Part shown: piece after piece, positions 22,796-34,115 of the stretch | Layout of the letters: each line of letters opens with the position of its first letter | Position numbering within the stretch: position 1 is the stretch's first letter | Assembly (NCBI GenBank): GCA_021234155.1 | Contig: JAJEKV010000581.1 | Span: 1-64,000 of the forward strand | Source: Isoetes taiwanensis | Lineage: Eukaryota; Streptophyta; Lycopodiopsida; Isoetales; Isoetaceae | Reading direction: 5' to 3' | DNA: 64,000 bases | Position numbers and translations under genes: made by a program | The notes under the pieces: generated by a model | Seen by the model: only the letters and a program-made list of their open reading frames with translations | What the model was told of the DNA's origin: nothing | Database searches by the model: none

Positions 22796-23960
22796 GGTTT
22801 TTGATACAAACGGGTTCTCCTGTCTGCAAAACTATCAAACACGGTTATTCAAAACAATCTGGAATCTCCAGAATAAGATCTCTCGGCACAACTTATCCAT
22901 CAACCGGGCTCTGATTTGCAAACATGGCAAGTCTAAGCTCAAATTCCTCCCAATTCTGAGAGTCTGCTAGCCAGCTGGATAGCCTCTCTGGGATTCTCTG
23001 GAATTCTCTAGAGCTAAGGAAGCACTTAATTCAACCACAAATTATGAAGAGATCTACTGTAGATAGACTTTTGACCACGCCAGACACTTTCGGCTGTCTC
23101 TAATCTACAGATCAATGGCTTTTTATCCTAATCTAAAAGGTGTTTGTGAGCTTTATTTGGATTTACCTTTTTCCTCTTAAGCTAATTCCGGTTACCTTTT
23201 TCAACAATTCGGCTTGCTACAAGGCCCCAGGAACTAATTTCGGCCTCTTCGGACCTTTATCAGCTAAAAGGCTAGCTGATCCGGCAATTCCATTTGCCGC
23301 AGGTCACGATGCCTTTTTGCTTTTTTTTTTTTTTTTTTAACACAATTAATTAACGTTGTTAACAATTTGTTGTCTTATTTTAACGGTTATTTTAATTCCA
23401 ATAGTTCCTTAACATTTCAATAGTTTTATAAGTTATAGTTTAAACTTCCTAAGGTTAAACATTTAATCAAAGTTAAAAGAAAAACCCTTGCCTCTGTGTT
23501 TGTTTCTGCAAATCCTTTCTCTGAGCCACGCCCCCAAGCTAGTGCCGTATCAATTCCCTCCCTTCCCAAGGCTGATCGTTCTCGATCATCTGCCTTAGGG
23601 AGTAACAATCTTTCCCAAAGCTAGTCAACTGACTATCTGCTTTGTCTGGAATAACCACCTTTCTTTCTAAGCTAGTCACCTGACTATCTGCTTTGAAAGG
23701 ATTTCTTCAACCACCTTTCTTTCTAAGCTAGTCACCTGACTATCTGCTTTGAAAGGAGTTTTTTTAGGCTGGTAAACTTACCATCTGCCTTACAATTCTA
23801 AGGGTCTGGCTTCTATGCTGCAGTCACAGTTGCCCCCTTCTAACTCTAGAGCAACATTCATTTGAAAAAAACTTTTATTATCTCAAACCAAATGAACACA
23901 ATGCTCAAACCATTCACACACGCACACATGTCTACACAGCCTTTCGCACCGCTTCATCAA
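21810..23960. other. Intergenic sequence with microsatellites and small repeats
   Basis: No exon can be supported. It contains a GATA/GATC microsatellite (about 22696-22795), a short duplication of GGTCTAGAATAAGTGAAATTGAT near 22311 and 22340, a poly-T run near 23319-23338, and three copies of CTAGTCACCTGACTATCTGC-type phrases at about 23620-23755. Confidence 0.6.
22696..22795. repeat. GATA-type microsatellite
   Basis: GATCGATA repeats pass into about 18 uninterrupted GATA units. Such arrays are length-variable. The encoded poly-(Ser-Ile-Tyr-Leu) frame on the minus strand is not a gene. Confidence 0.95.
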
Positions 23961-23983
23961 TAGTCGATGGTTCTGCAAAATAT

Positions 23984-24006
23984 AGCTCTGATACCAATGG
24001 TATCAG
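23984..24006 (-). other. Possible LTR-retrotransposon primer binding site
   Basis: On the minus strand the sequence reads CTGATACCATTGGTATCAGAGCTA. TGGTATCAGAGC is the complement of the initiator-methionine tRNA 3' end used as primer by many plant LTR retrotransposons, and it follows a CA that could end an LTR. I could not find the partner LTR or any gag/pol, so at most this is an eroded 5' end whose internal part would run towards lower coordinates. Confidence 0.35.
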
Positions 24007-24672
24007 TTTTTAGCCTAGCTTCTACTATTTCATCCCTAAAGGTTCCACATATTGCATCTCGCACTATTATCCCTTCACGTGTTTCTTTGCCTTCATACAC
24101 AAACTCTGTTAATGCCTCTCCTACAACTTCAACTTTAGTCACTACTTCTCCTATGTTTACATTTTCTTTTGTTTCTCCTTTAGTGAGTTCTCCCCCGATC
24201 TTGGTATCTCCTCTTTTGTCCACTTTACCTAAGGCATCTTCAATCTCAATGCCGTCTGATCAGGTATATCACGTGCTATCGTCCCATTTTCTGTACCTAT
24301 GACCACATCTTGTGTGCAAGATAGTGTAGCACCTAATATGTTGGTTGTGGCACCACGCTACGGAGAAATCTCATTGTGCATAGATGGAAGCTCCACTAGC
24401 TTCTTCTGCAATGATTCTTTTTGCCTTTAATGCAGTTGGACCCTCCCCATGCATTGGACCAGTTAAGGGTCAAGATGGTTGAAAGCATGATGGTTGAAAG
24501 CATGTTTCATTTAAGAAGGCAACTTATCAAAGCGAGCTCCAGCAGTTCATATTGCTGATTTAGAATTAGAATCAGAGGTTCATTTGCACGTAGGTTATCT
24601 GCGGCCCCAGGTAGCTTTGCATAGAGGGACAATTTTTTCCTCTGGGTTTTTATACATGTACCACCACCAGGC

Positions 24673-26527
24673 ATGAAACGTTTATCCATATTTTATCGCC
24701 TTGAATATTGGCCAGAGCTAAAACTTGTGCACCTACTCGATCCTATGCATGTCTTCAAAAATGTTGGACAATCACTCTGGAGACATTTGACTGGGGATTG
24801 GGAGAAATTAAGTGCTAGAAGAGACTTACAAGATTGTAACATAATGCGTACCTTATGGCCTATTGAAGAGGAGGGCAAAGCCATTATGTTACCCAAGGCA
24901 CCGTGGGTTCTAAGTAAATCAGAGGAGTTGCAAGTGACTAATATTATATCCAAAATGCGCACTCCTACCGGCTATGGTGCGTCACTACGTAAAGCCTTCA
25001 CAAAAGATGGTGATCTTAGTGGGTTAAAGTCCCATGATTGGCACAAATTTATACAGGTATTAATTTTGTATTAATTATCTTATTGGATATTTCTCCATTA
25101 TGTGTGTTTGCTGCATTGTAGCACATTCTTCCATGTGCAATTGAGAATTGTCTTACGAGTAACATACGTGACATTATATATCGACTTGGAAAGTTTGCAA
25201 GATATGGTTTAAAAACTTTGTTAGTAGTTTGTTTTCAATTTTGTCGTTAACAACTACCAATTTTGTGTATAGATGGGTCTCAATGAAAGAGATTAGCTTA
25301 GATGACATTTCAAGAATGGAGGTTGAGATAGTTGAGCTTACGTGCATGATGGAGAAAGAGCTTCCTACAAGTTTTTTGACCTTCAAGTACACTTATTGGT
25401 TCATCTACGGAAGAAATCCGGCTTCTTGGACCAGCTCCAAGTCGGTGGATGTTTTTTTTAGAACGGTACATGAAAGTTTTGAAAGGATACATCCCGCAAA
25501 TGGCTAGGGCACGAGGGGGTCCATGACCGAGGGTCACTTGCTTCATGAAACATTGTTCTTTTAAGTGAAGCCACAATTTCGATACACAAAGATGCACCAA
25601 AGATTTGGAATGGTGAGGAAGATAAGGAAGTAGCGTAAGAAGTCTTGCAAGGTCATGGCGTGTAACATAAATTGAACGAGGAAATGTTTGAAGAAATAAA
25701 TAAGTTTTTATGTAATATCGATAGTCTTGATAAGTGGAGGGAGAGGTATAGACTTGCTAGAGAAGAGAGGGAGATGGCTGGGCAAGATTTTGCACATAAT
25801 AGCATACATCATGGCGAAAAAACGTGTTCTATATCCGTAATCATTGGAAGAAATGCTCGAGGATATGACTCGTGATTGGTTGCTTGAAGCAATGGAAAAT
25901 GCACGAGATAATGGAGAGGATGTTCCAAAGGATGACTTCAATATCGCACTTGGATGCGTTAAGAAGGTATAAATTTCTATTTATTGGTAATGTTTGCTAC
26001 ATACATATGATTTTTTCTCATATCCACGTAAAAATGCAGGCTCGTTTCCACAATTCCATGTGGGCTTATGGAAATCATCTTGAACTATAGAGGTCGATAA
26101 AGGTCGCCCGACAAATGACGCGTGGAATTGCTTCTCAATTTGAACAAAAAGCCAAGCTAGTCAACGTGATCGGCAGAACCGATTACGGGTGATCTTAATT
26201 ATGTTGGGCAAATCACCAATATTATTGATGTTGACTTCCGTTCATTTCATGTAACTATATTGAAGGCAAAGTGGTTCAAAGTTATTTATAGAGGCAGAAA
26301 TAAGACCGTGAGATCACATCCGGGGTTTCTACGAGATTGATTCAACATGCATTCTTGGAGAAATGAACGAACCATTTGTTTACCCTAAACAAGTTGAACA
26401 GGTTTTCTTTACTGAAAACCCTGTTAACCCAAGGTGGTGGATTGTGGTTCATGTTGTACCCAGGCGCAGACGTCTTATTGATACTACTGCATTAGAGCTC
26501 AATGATGAGCATGAAGGAGATGGTTGA
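24673..26527 (+). pseudogene. CACTA transposase, TNP2-like, degenerate
   Basis: The family is Transposase_21/TNP2, the enzyme that moves CACTA elements. In order: LLDPMHVFKNV and ARRDLQ near the start; GDLSGLKSHDWHKFIQ at about 25012-25056, a hallmark phrase; an intron-like gap with CAG/GTATT and TAG borders; LTCMMEKELPTSF then EIRLLGPAPSRWM and ERYMKVLKGYIPQM (25335-25505), matching the downstream DUF4218-like region; LEEMLEDMTRDWLLEAMENA near 25848-25910; then GQITNIIDVDFRSF, LKAKWFKV and NPVNPRWWIVVHVVPRR, the C-terminal region. At least two frameshifts lie in 25390-25520, and stop codons interrupt the C-terminal part. The N-terminal third is absent, so the element is not autonomous. Confidence 0.87.
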
Positions 26528-26559
26528 TGGTATCTTTACATTCTTGAAGACACTTTTAT

Positions 26560-27090
26560 CAAATTATCTACAAAATCACTTTATTGTCACTTTACACTCA
26601 CTTATTGTCACTTTTTTGTCACTTATTTTCACTCTTTTGTCACATTTGGGTCATTTTATTAGCATATTGTGATAGTATTTATATCATTTCTTTGTCACTA
26701 CTTTTGTTATTATAAAGTCAGTCTATTGTCAGATTTCTGGCAAATACTTTTGTCAAAACTATATCAATCTATGGTCACAATTTTGTCATCTAAATGGTAC
26801 GTTATAGTCAGATTTATATCATTTTTTTGTCACTATTTTCGTCATTATTAAGTCAATTTATTGTCACATTCTTGACATATGGTTTTGTCAGAACCATGTC
26901 AGTCTAGTGTCATATGATAGTCATCATTTTGTCACTTTTTTTTGTCACTACTGTGGCACTCCATTGTCATATCTATTGTCATTTGGATGTCACTATTTGT
27001 GTCACAGTTATTGTCACTTTTGTATCAGTTTTTTGACATGTTATTTTACTGACAAAAAAAGTGACAATAAATCACTGTTCTCTTGTAGTG
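26560..27090. mobile_element. CACTA element right end: subterminal repeats and terminal inverted repeat
   Basis: The last bases are TCTTGTAGTG at 27081-27090, complement CACTACAAGA, the signature CACTA terminus. Inside it, from about 26570, TTGTCAC and related words (TATTGTCAC, TTTTGTCAC, TAGTCA) recur dozens of times, as expected of subterminal transposase-binding repeats. The matching left terminus was not found in the window, so the element seems to have lost its left end. Confidence 0.88.
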
Positions 27091-29379
27091 TGTATTTATT
27101 TTCATGATTTAATAATAATGACGGATTATGGGACCAGAACAAAAGAGAGGGCATGAGCCCCAACAGAACAGAGGACCTAAGTCCAAACAAAATACTACAT
27201 GGGAACTAAGCTTCCATTACGACGAAGAAAAGAAAATAAGAAAATAACAAAGGAATATGGATGTTATGGACACTAACAGTAGCCAATCCACGGGTTTTGC
27301 GGCCAATGGTCGTGAATGATAGTTATGCCTCCCCTATACACTGCCAACTTATTTTGCAACCTAGCTTCTCGAACTTTACATAGCTCCTCATGGCTTCTAG
27401 TCAGCTGTATGGGAGAAAGGTCCTCCTGGACAGAGAAGTTAGTGTTCTTGAGGTGACTGTCGTGCTGAAGGACATAAAGCCTATCTTGCATGGTACTAAG
27501 CTGCACAACCATATGACGAGGCCGATCTGGTCTCTGAGCCCCAACTCTTTGGGCTGTAGCAATACTGGGCTTCTAGATGTGCATGGTATCTGTAATGAAG
27601 TATGCGGCCTGTTTAGTGTCTAGACAAGAACCTGTCTGGGGTATCCCCACTATTTGCAAATTCATGCCTGGTCGAAGTGCATCCTTCCAAAATGGGCATG
27701 TGGTTTGGGTATGATGGACTTCTTACTACTGAGCATGTGCTCAGATTGATATGATGCTGGAGTAAATCCTCAAGAATGCAAGTAGAAGCTCCTCGCTGCT
27801 CCATCGCTGCTGCTCCGTCGCTGCTCTGTGCTCAACATAATTTTTACTTACATTCTTTATTTGAAACAGTGCCACGTGGCACAGTGTTACTGGTGGACGC
27901 GAAAGAATGCTTCCTAAGTGTTTTTTACGTGTCATGACATCTGTGCATGTGCATGGGGCAAGAGCAAACTGTTCCCTACCCAGTGACATTGGAGATGACT
28001 ATTTTCTAGGACTGTGGAGTATAGCAAAATTAGCGATAATAGCTTACCTTCAATTATGAGACTTGGGCCTGCTAGTAATGCTTGAGACTAGGTATTCAAA
28101 AGAAGTTCTGAATCCAACGGATTTAAGCATGAGAGCACATGTTGTTGACTGTAGGGCAAAAAGCTGGTCCAGGAAGTCTGGTCGGTTTTATTTGTGGCGG
28201 ATGCTGCCTGACAGAGTCATGATAGGAATTTGACTCAACCATCGATTGATTCATCTGTATCACCGAGCCCACTCAATTCACTTCTGTCGAGTATGTTGTC
28301 AGGGAGACTTGCAGCCTTCCACTTCAGGCTGTCGATTCACAGTTCCGACTACTGCAATGCCGCTCCAATCTGCCAATTCAATAACGTAGGAAAATTGCAC
28401 AACAACAAAATTTTTGCCCTAATAAAATTGATCTGGCAAGTCGGGTCCTTCGGAGTTAATCTTCGAAGCTCCTCTATTTGGTCTTTTTGCTCTGTGCTAT
28501 CCTCAATGCCAAAGGAGCTGGTGCTATCCGGCGGGGCCTGGGCGCTTAGACGATGGAAGGCAACCATGCATCCTTAACATACCTAAGTACTTAAATATTA
28601 ATATATAAAGTATTTAGCGCTGGGGAAGCCAGCGCCCTGTCTAGAGTCAAATTTGTGCACAATGAAGAACCTTATTTTTGGGTTGCCCCTAAGGGGGCAG
28701 ACCCTCGTTTATGTGGGTTTATGGCATATCCAAGTATATGCCAGCATATGCTTAGAATATGCTAGTGACTGCTCCAAACTGGCTGTTGCCAGTAAACTCG
28801 CGGTCAGCACTGTTGCCGCCCGAAACCCCCCTCCAGGACTCAGGCTTCGGCTATGGCTATGCCTCTCGCCGGAGTATTGCATGCAGATTTTTATTAAAGC
28901 AGAGTATTGCACTATATTTTAGGTGCCTAGCAACAGCCGGAGGAAGGTAAGGCACAAGGTCGACTATAGTTAAGCCCTTTCAACTTCCGTCAAATCTTAG
29001 AAGCAGGGGAAGGCCCTGTAGATCGGAAGACAGTCCTTGTAGATCGAATGTTTTTTTGTTTCGCCCCTGCTCTGTTTCGGGATGCAAACGTCCTCTATTC
29101 TATTCCTTGAAAGGTCGGATTTCTAGCAGCTGTTTAATCCGTCTGGATCAGCTTTGACCTGCTTCAAATCCCCTTGATTTACAACAAAGGTTAGCTCTGT
29201 CTATGGCGGATTCCGGTCAGTCCACAGCAGACCCTTGCAAAAAATACAGTAACATAACATACCATGAAGGTTTAGTTACAAATTTTAGTGTTTTTTCTCA
29301 GGAGATGGATGATTCATAAGTAACAAAATAATGTAACATATATGAGAAAGGATCACTAACAAGGGATTACCCTGTTTAG
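27091..29379. other. Intergenic sequence, no gene assigned
   Basis: Both strands of 28230-28580 are open for 70-115 codons. The minus-strand reading (QKDQIEELRRL, then KDPTCQINFIRAK) is the more protein-like, but I cannot identify it. 28675-28750 carries a repeat shared with 44841-44922. CTATTCTATTCC near 29093 resembles LINE tails. Confidence 0.4.
28675..28750. repeat. Dispersed repeat shared with 44841-44922 (inverted)
   Basis: GGGTTGCCCCTAAGGGGGCA, then ACCCTCGTTTATGTGGG and CATATCCAAGTATATGCC, appear at 44841-44922 in reverse complement with scattered differences. The G/C-rich centre CCCCTAAGGGGG is itself palindromic. This is probably a piece of a transposon family. Confidence 0.75.
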
Positions 29380-29571
29380 TTGGCAGATGTGGCTGATAGC
29401 AATGCCATAAGTTTGACTGTGAATACCGCATTTGAATGGAGACCAATAGACGTGCTGGTTTGCAATGCTGGAAAAGCTCATGCAGGGTTTATAGACGAAG
29501 TTCCACTCAAGGATCTAGAGGCAGTGTTGCAAACTAACGTTTTTGACACCCTTTACACTGTACATGCTATG
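29380..29571 (+). pseudogene. Short-chain dehydrogenase exon, 3-ketodihydrosphingosine-reductase-like
   Basis: A 64-codon exon lies between a TTTAG acceptor and an ATG|GTAGTA donor. It carries ADVADSNAI, then PIDVLVCNAGKAHAGF and LQTNVFDTLYTVHAM. The CNAG block and following helix are the central Rossmann part of classical SDR enzymes; the pattern is closest to 3-ketodihydrosphingosine reductases (TSC10/KDSR), which make dihydrosphingosine in the endoplasmic reticulum. The open frame runs past the donor into a hydrophobic stretch ending ALTMGMTPILQQY, faintly like the C-terminal membrane region of the same family. No exon for the nucleotide-binding N-terminus or the YxxxK catalytic block was found nearby. 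I infer an isolated fragment, though distant exons cannot be excluded. Confidence 0.6.
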
Positions 29572-31100
29572 GTAGTACAACCTCTGTTCTTCTTCTCTAT
29601 GTTTGCCTTCTTGATAATGGGTGCTTTAACAATGGGTATGACACCAATTCTGCAGCAATATGTCGATTCTGGGACTACGCAGAAGAATGTCTGAAGACAA
29701 TGCCGTTTCTTGCAGGTGCTTTAGCATGGGTCTTGCTTCTAAATCATGTTTTTAAACATTGTAAGACATAGTAGGAGCAAGAAGAGAAATCCTATGCCAA
29801 ATGTGATCTATGAAGTGCCTTTCTGGTGTACAAGACTCTTATGTTAGTGCTGAAAGATGCAACTCCCTTGATACATCTGTCCATTTTTAGGACTGCTGCA
29901 TGCAAAGTTTGTGAAATATGTGATAGATGGTTCCCTGCTCTATGTGGGGAGTATGACAACTTGACAAGTAATTTTAAAATTTTGTCAATCTGACAGTACA
30001 TTGTGGTTTATCTGGTTCCTTGATCAAAAAACGCAGATTCTCGGGGGTATTTTCCATCAATGAGTTATCTTAGTGATGCTGATTAGAGAGGTCTAATGCT
30101 CTTCTTATATGATTCATCAGGTCCAGAAGATAGACTACCAATGGTATAATTGTCACAACAAATTTTCTTCTTTGATCAATTCAAACTTATCATTCAAAAG
30201 GACTTTGGGCCTCTCCTTGCCTTTGTCATCCCATTAACGGGTTTCTCATTCAAACTAGTCTGCCCATCTTAGGATTTTGCTTAAAGTCAAGGGAATACTT
30301 ATATCTGATTCAAGGAACAGCGTGCTTGTAGAACTGTTGTGGAGAAGGTTCGATTAGGACTTGGGATATTTGTTATCTTAATTGTACTTTAGTAATGCCC
30401 ACACTTTGAAGTGGATGCTTGTGGATTTAAAAGTGATAACGTCCTTTCCTAAAATACTGTTCTAATTCAACTTGTTCAAGTTGAGGGGCTATGGAACGTA
30501 ATGTTCTAACTCAGATAATCCCTCAGGTTCTAAGGCACTCTTTTTTGGAAAAAACTTGTTGAGCCCTGTAAAAAAAGAAGGCATCCAAAAATGGCTTGTT
30601 CTCATCTTCAGCGACGTACCGAAATGGTAAATGAACCAACAATGGTCCTTCATATTTCACATTGAATAACAAGTGGTCTCAACAATTAATATATTTTATT
30701 TTGTTCTTATCTACATGCATTTCAACCTTTAGATTGGGGGATATTCTAAAACATATATCGCAAAGGTGCATCCCAGCCCTACACCTCAAATGCTTAGGTG
30801 GCTCTATATTTTAATCCTTTGCAAACACTTCATATGCAATGTTGACTTTCAAAATAGCACTTGCTTCCTATTAGCAACTTCTCAATTCATAGTTAGCAAG
30901 TATATGCCATGATAGGCTTTGTACAAGATTAGAAGCCTAAAATATCACCTACAGCATGGTCCACAAGATTTGTAGACTCTTCAGAGTATTTTAGATGCGC
31001 TCTCTCGAACTTGCTTGCCAATTTAATTGATAAACCTTTAATTTTTGCAGGCAGGTTCCATTTTATCACTCTAAAGTTGATCTTTGGAGCTTTTCATGGA
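29572..31100. other. Intergenic or intronic sequence
   Basis: No further exon is recognisable; if the dehydrogenase exon belongs to a live gene this could be intron. Composition is AT-rich and unremarkable. Confidence 0.35.
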
Positions 31101-31102
31101 AG

Positions 31103-31815
31103 TTTTTTTTGTTGAAGGACGTCAGACTTTATTCAATCAAAGAGTCAAATACAAGTATAAATGCAGAGACAGGAATAAAAAGCTCAGCGGATAAGCGGAG
31201 ACCCACCGAGTGAAGCAACCTGCCTAAGCATAAGAGTGCACATCCAAAAACTCCTCAAAAATCAATCGCCTCTTGCGAGGGGCAAGTGAAGAACAATGAT
31301 ACGACTTTACAATGTAGCCTTGAGCTTCTTGGAGAACACATATCGCCACATCGGACCTTTGAAGATTACCAATCTTAGATGTCTTTTCCAGATAGTCCAA
31401 AGCAACCATCCCGGGCGCTAGATGAAAAGCTTTGGCCTTGTAACTCTGTCAGTACTTGGGTAAATTGCCAAAAGCGGTTGTTGACTTGTTAGTGAAACCC
31501 AAAAAGGGAAAACAACCGGGCCCATACACGTCTAAGGTGTTCACATATGAAAAGCAATGCTCAATGGTCTCGGATCCACGCTTGCATCTTTGGACAATCG
31601 ATTTGATATTCTATGGTTAAACTTATGGACAAGCACATTAACCCGCAGACACCGATGAAGAATCTGCCACCAAAGAACTGCCACTTTAGGATGAAGTAGC
31701 TTGTCCCATGCCCAAGACCACACCTTCTGCCATTGAAGAGGAGGAAGTTGAAGAGACCACTTATTAGACGGAGGAAGAATATCAGTATCAAGCAACAACT
31801 GATACAAATATCCTT
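31103..31815 (-). mobile_element. 5'-truncated LINE, second copy of the 21.4 kb family
   Basis: A poly-T run at 31103-31110 is the complement of the 3' poly-A. The first ~400 bases match the copy at 21386-21794 closely but with indels. This copy extends about 300 bases further upstream and shows more of the zf-RVT domain: WDKLLHPKVAVLWWQILHRC, then RVNVLVHKFNH. It carries frameshifts in the terminal part (for example the tail ending FEEFLDVHSYA is out of frame with the zf-RVT segment). A clear target duplication was not found. Confidence 0.88.
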
Positions 31816-33225
31816 AAGGTTTTATAAAATAAGGCCCCCTTTTTGAACTTTCTGCTTTGGGTGTTAGATCTTTCTTCTATTGATGGCAAAGCATGTAGTA
31901 CATTAGTTTTTTTTCTCTAAATCTTAGCATATTTTGCTTCTTTCAAGTGTTATTGGAATGCGACTGCTAAAAGAGCATGCATTCTTTTCCATCCACTATA
32001 CCAAATGTTCGAGTATGAAGTAGATTATGGGTATAGATAAGTTGCAGGTGCACTCTTACATCATATTGATACCATTCTTACACCATATCAATGAAATTCT
32101 AGATCAGCACTCTTGGTCTTAGCCATCTGCCAGTCCAAACTTAAAACATAAAAACTGCACTGCACCATGCATCAATGCTCATATATGGCTATGATTCTTA
32201 AGGTGTCATGTCTAGGTCTTGGAACTGCTGTTGTTGTTTTAGAAGATAAAAAAACAAGCAAACACACCTTCAGGCCATCAGAGGGCAACCCTCCATGCGC
32301 AGCACCTTGTTTCAATTTTATATAATGTTTATGGCTTTATTCTTGTGGTTCCTTTGTTTTTCAAATCAAGCTAGACTATGTAGAAAAGAGAGATTGCTTT
32401 TAGGTTTGCAAATTAGTCTGGGCATAGTTATGTCTTGAAGGGAATTATTCACATCTCACAATTCCAACATAAAAATTTTCATCATTGGGCCATAGGCATA
32501 TGAATATGGTCATAGGTGTTTCCTTTTGATCGAAAGGTTGAATTCAAAATGCCAACATAAATACTAAGGCAAACAATACATGCATAGCGTATTGATGTTT
32601 CCATATTTCTCAAAATGTCTCTTAACATGGTAATAAAGATCATTTTCTAACATTGCCTGAAATGCTCGAGCAAATGCTTGAGTGCCCGATATGCGATTAC
32701 ATCTTAAGAAGGCCCATCTTTGATTTCTCTGCAAATATAAAAACACCGAGCAAATTTGAGCTTTTCGCACCTCAATTGTGTTCCTTTTATGGATAGTTTT
32801 TCCAAATTGCTAAACCATTCAAATCTCTTTTATTACAAACTTTCATCACCAAAGCACAGCATTAGATGCAGTTTTGCTTAAGAATTTGCTTATAATCCCG
32901 CCTAGAACACTTCAAATCTTTGCCAAATCAGGACCCATTTTGTGAATTGGTTCCTATTTAAGTTCAACTATTCAAGTACATACAACCCATTTAAAATATC
33001 CATTATTGCGTCCGACATATGCTTTGCTTTTTCAAAATTTCTATATAGCAATTTGACATAATGTAAATAGGTAGTCGTGAACCTAAGAAATGATAATACA
33101 TGATGCCACATACAACGTGATCAGTTGCTAAGGATAATTCTGTAGTTTGATTTTATAAGGAGATACAGAATTCTGCAAGGGGATCATTCAAAAAATGAGC
33201 TTAAAATTGAGGCATCCACGTTACA
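31816..33225. other. Intergenic sequence
   Basis: No gene can be supported. The 68-codon minus-strand frame at 32564-32770 has no features I recognise. Confidence 0.35.
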
Positions 33226-33229
33226 TTAC

Positions 33230-34115
33230 AGGGAAAATCCACTTCTTGTTCTAGTTTGACAACATAGCATGTAAAGGACATAACTTCAAAAAGAAAACTC
33301 TGTTTTTTATCCATGAGCATTTATTGGAAAGCTTAATGAGCATCCTACAAAAGCATTTAGGTCCATATTTCCCACATTCATAGTTTAAATTAAATGGGTC
33401 AAATAAAGCAAAATATATTAACCACAATACAACTGCATGAAATAAAACTATTTTGCAATTTCGGCCATAACTTGTAAAGCAGAGCTCTGTTTTATTAGCA
33501 AGGGTATCCGTTGGAAAGCCTCTAAGAAGATTTTAAAATGATGCTAGGCGCAGAGTTTTCAAATTTTTGCTGTAGGTATGTCAAAAATGGCAAAATCCAC
33601 TTGCTGTCCTAGTTTGACAGCAGAACATGTAAAGGACATAACTTCAAAAAGAAAGCTCTGTTTTTTATCTATGAGCATTTATTGGAAAGCTTAATGAGCG
33701 TCTTACAAAAGCACTTAGGTGTATATTTCTGAAATTCATGGTTTAAATGGGTCAAATACAGCAAAACATATCAGCCACAACACAACTGCATGAAATAAAA
33801 CTATTTTCCAATTTGAGCCATAACTTGCAAAGCTCTATTTTATTAGCAAGGATATCCATTGGAAAGCTTGCAAGATGATTTAAAAAAAATGCTAGGCACA
33901 GAGTTTTCAAAATTTTATTGTAGATATATCAAAAATGGCAAAATCCGTAGGCTGTTTTAGTTTGACAACAGCAGAGCATGTGAACGGCATAATATGAAAA
34001 AGAAAGTTCTGTTTTTATCCATGAGCATTTAGTGGAAAGTCCTACGAAAGCACTGCGGTGCATATTTCTCAAATTCATAGTTTCAATAGGTCAAATAAGC
34101 CAAAAGATATCTGCT
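33230..34115. repeat. Satellite array, ~355 bp higher-order unit made of two ~178 bp monomers
   Basis: Monomer type A (starting GGACATAACTTCAAAAAGAAA) begins at 33276, 33634 and about 33986; type B (starting GCCATAACTTGnAAAGC) begins at 33463 and 33816. A-to-A and B-to-B spacings are 352-358, while A-to-B spacings are 170-187. Both types share the order CATAACTT, AnnGCTCTnTTTT, ATTGGAAAGC. The array therefore has about five monomers in alternating AB order. The same family, in a simpler monomeric arrangement, is at 48970-49515. Confidence 0.88.

Noticed and set aside
23967-24302. Ser/Thr-rich 111-codon plus-strand frame
   Set aside because: Low complexity, also open on the other strand, and starts in the middle of the possible primer binding site region; no domain seen.
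26570-27070. CRISPR-like array of short repeats (TTGTCAC words)
   Set aside because: The words are irregularly spaced, lack unique spacers of constant length and abut a CACTA terminus, so they are subterminal transposon repeats in a plant genome.
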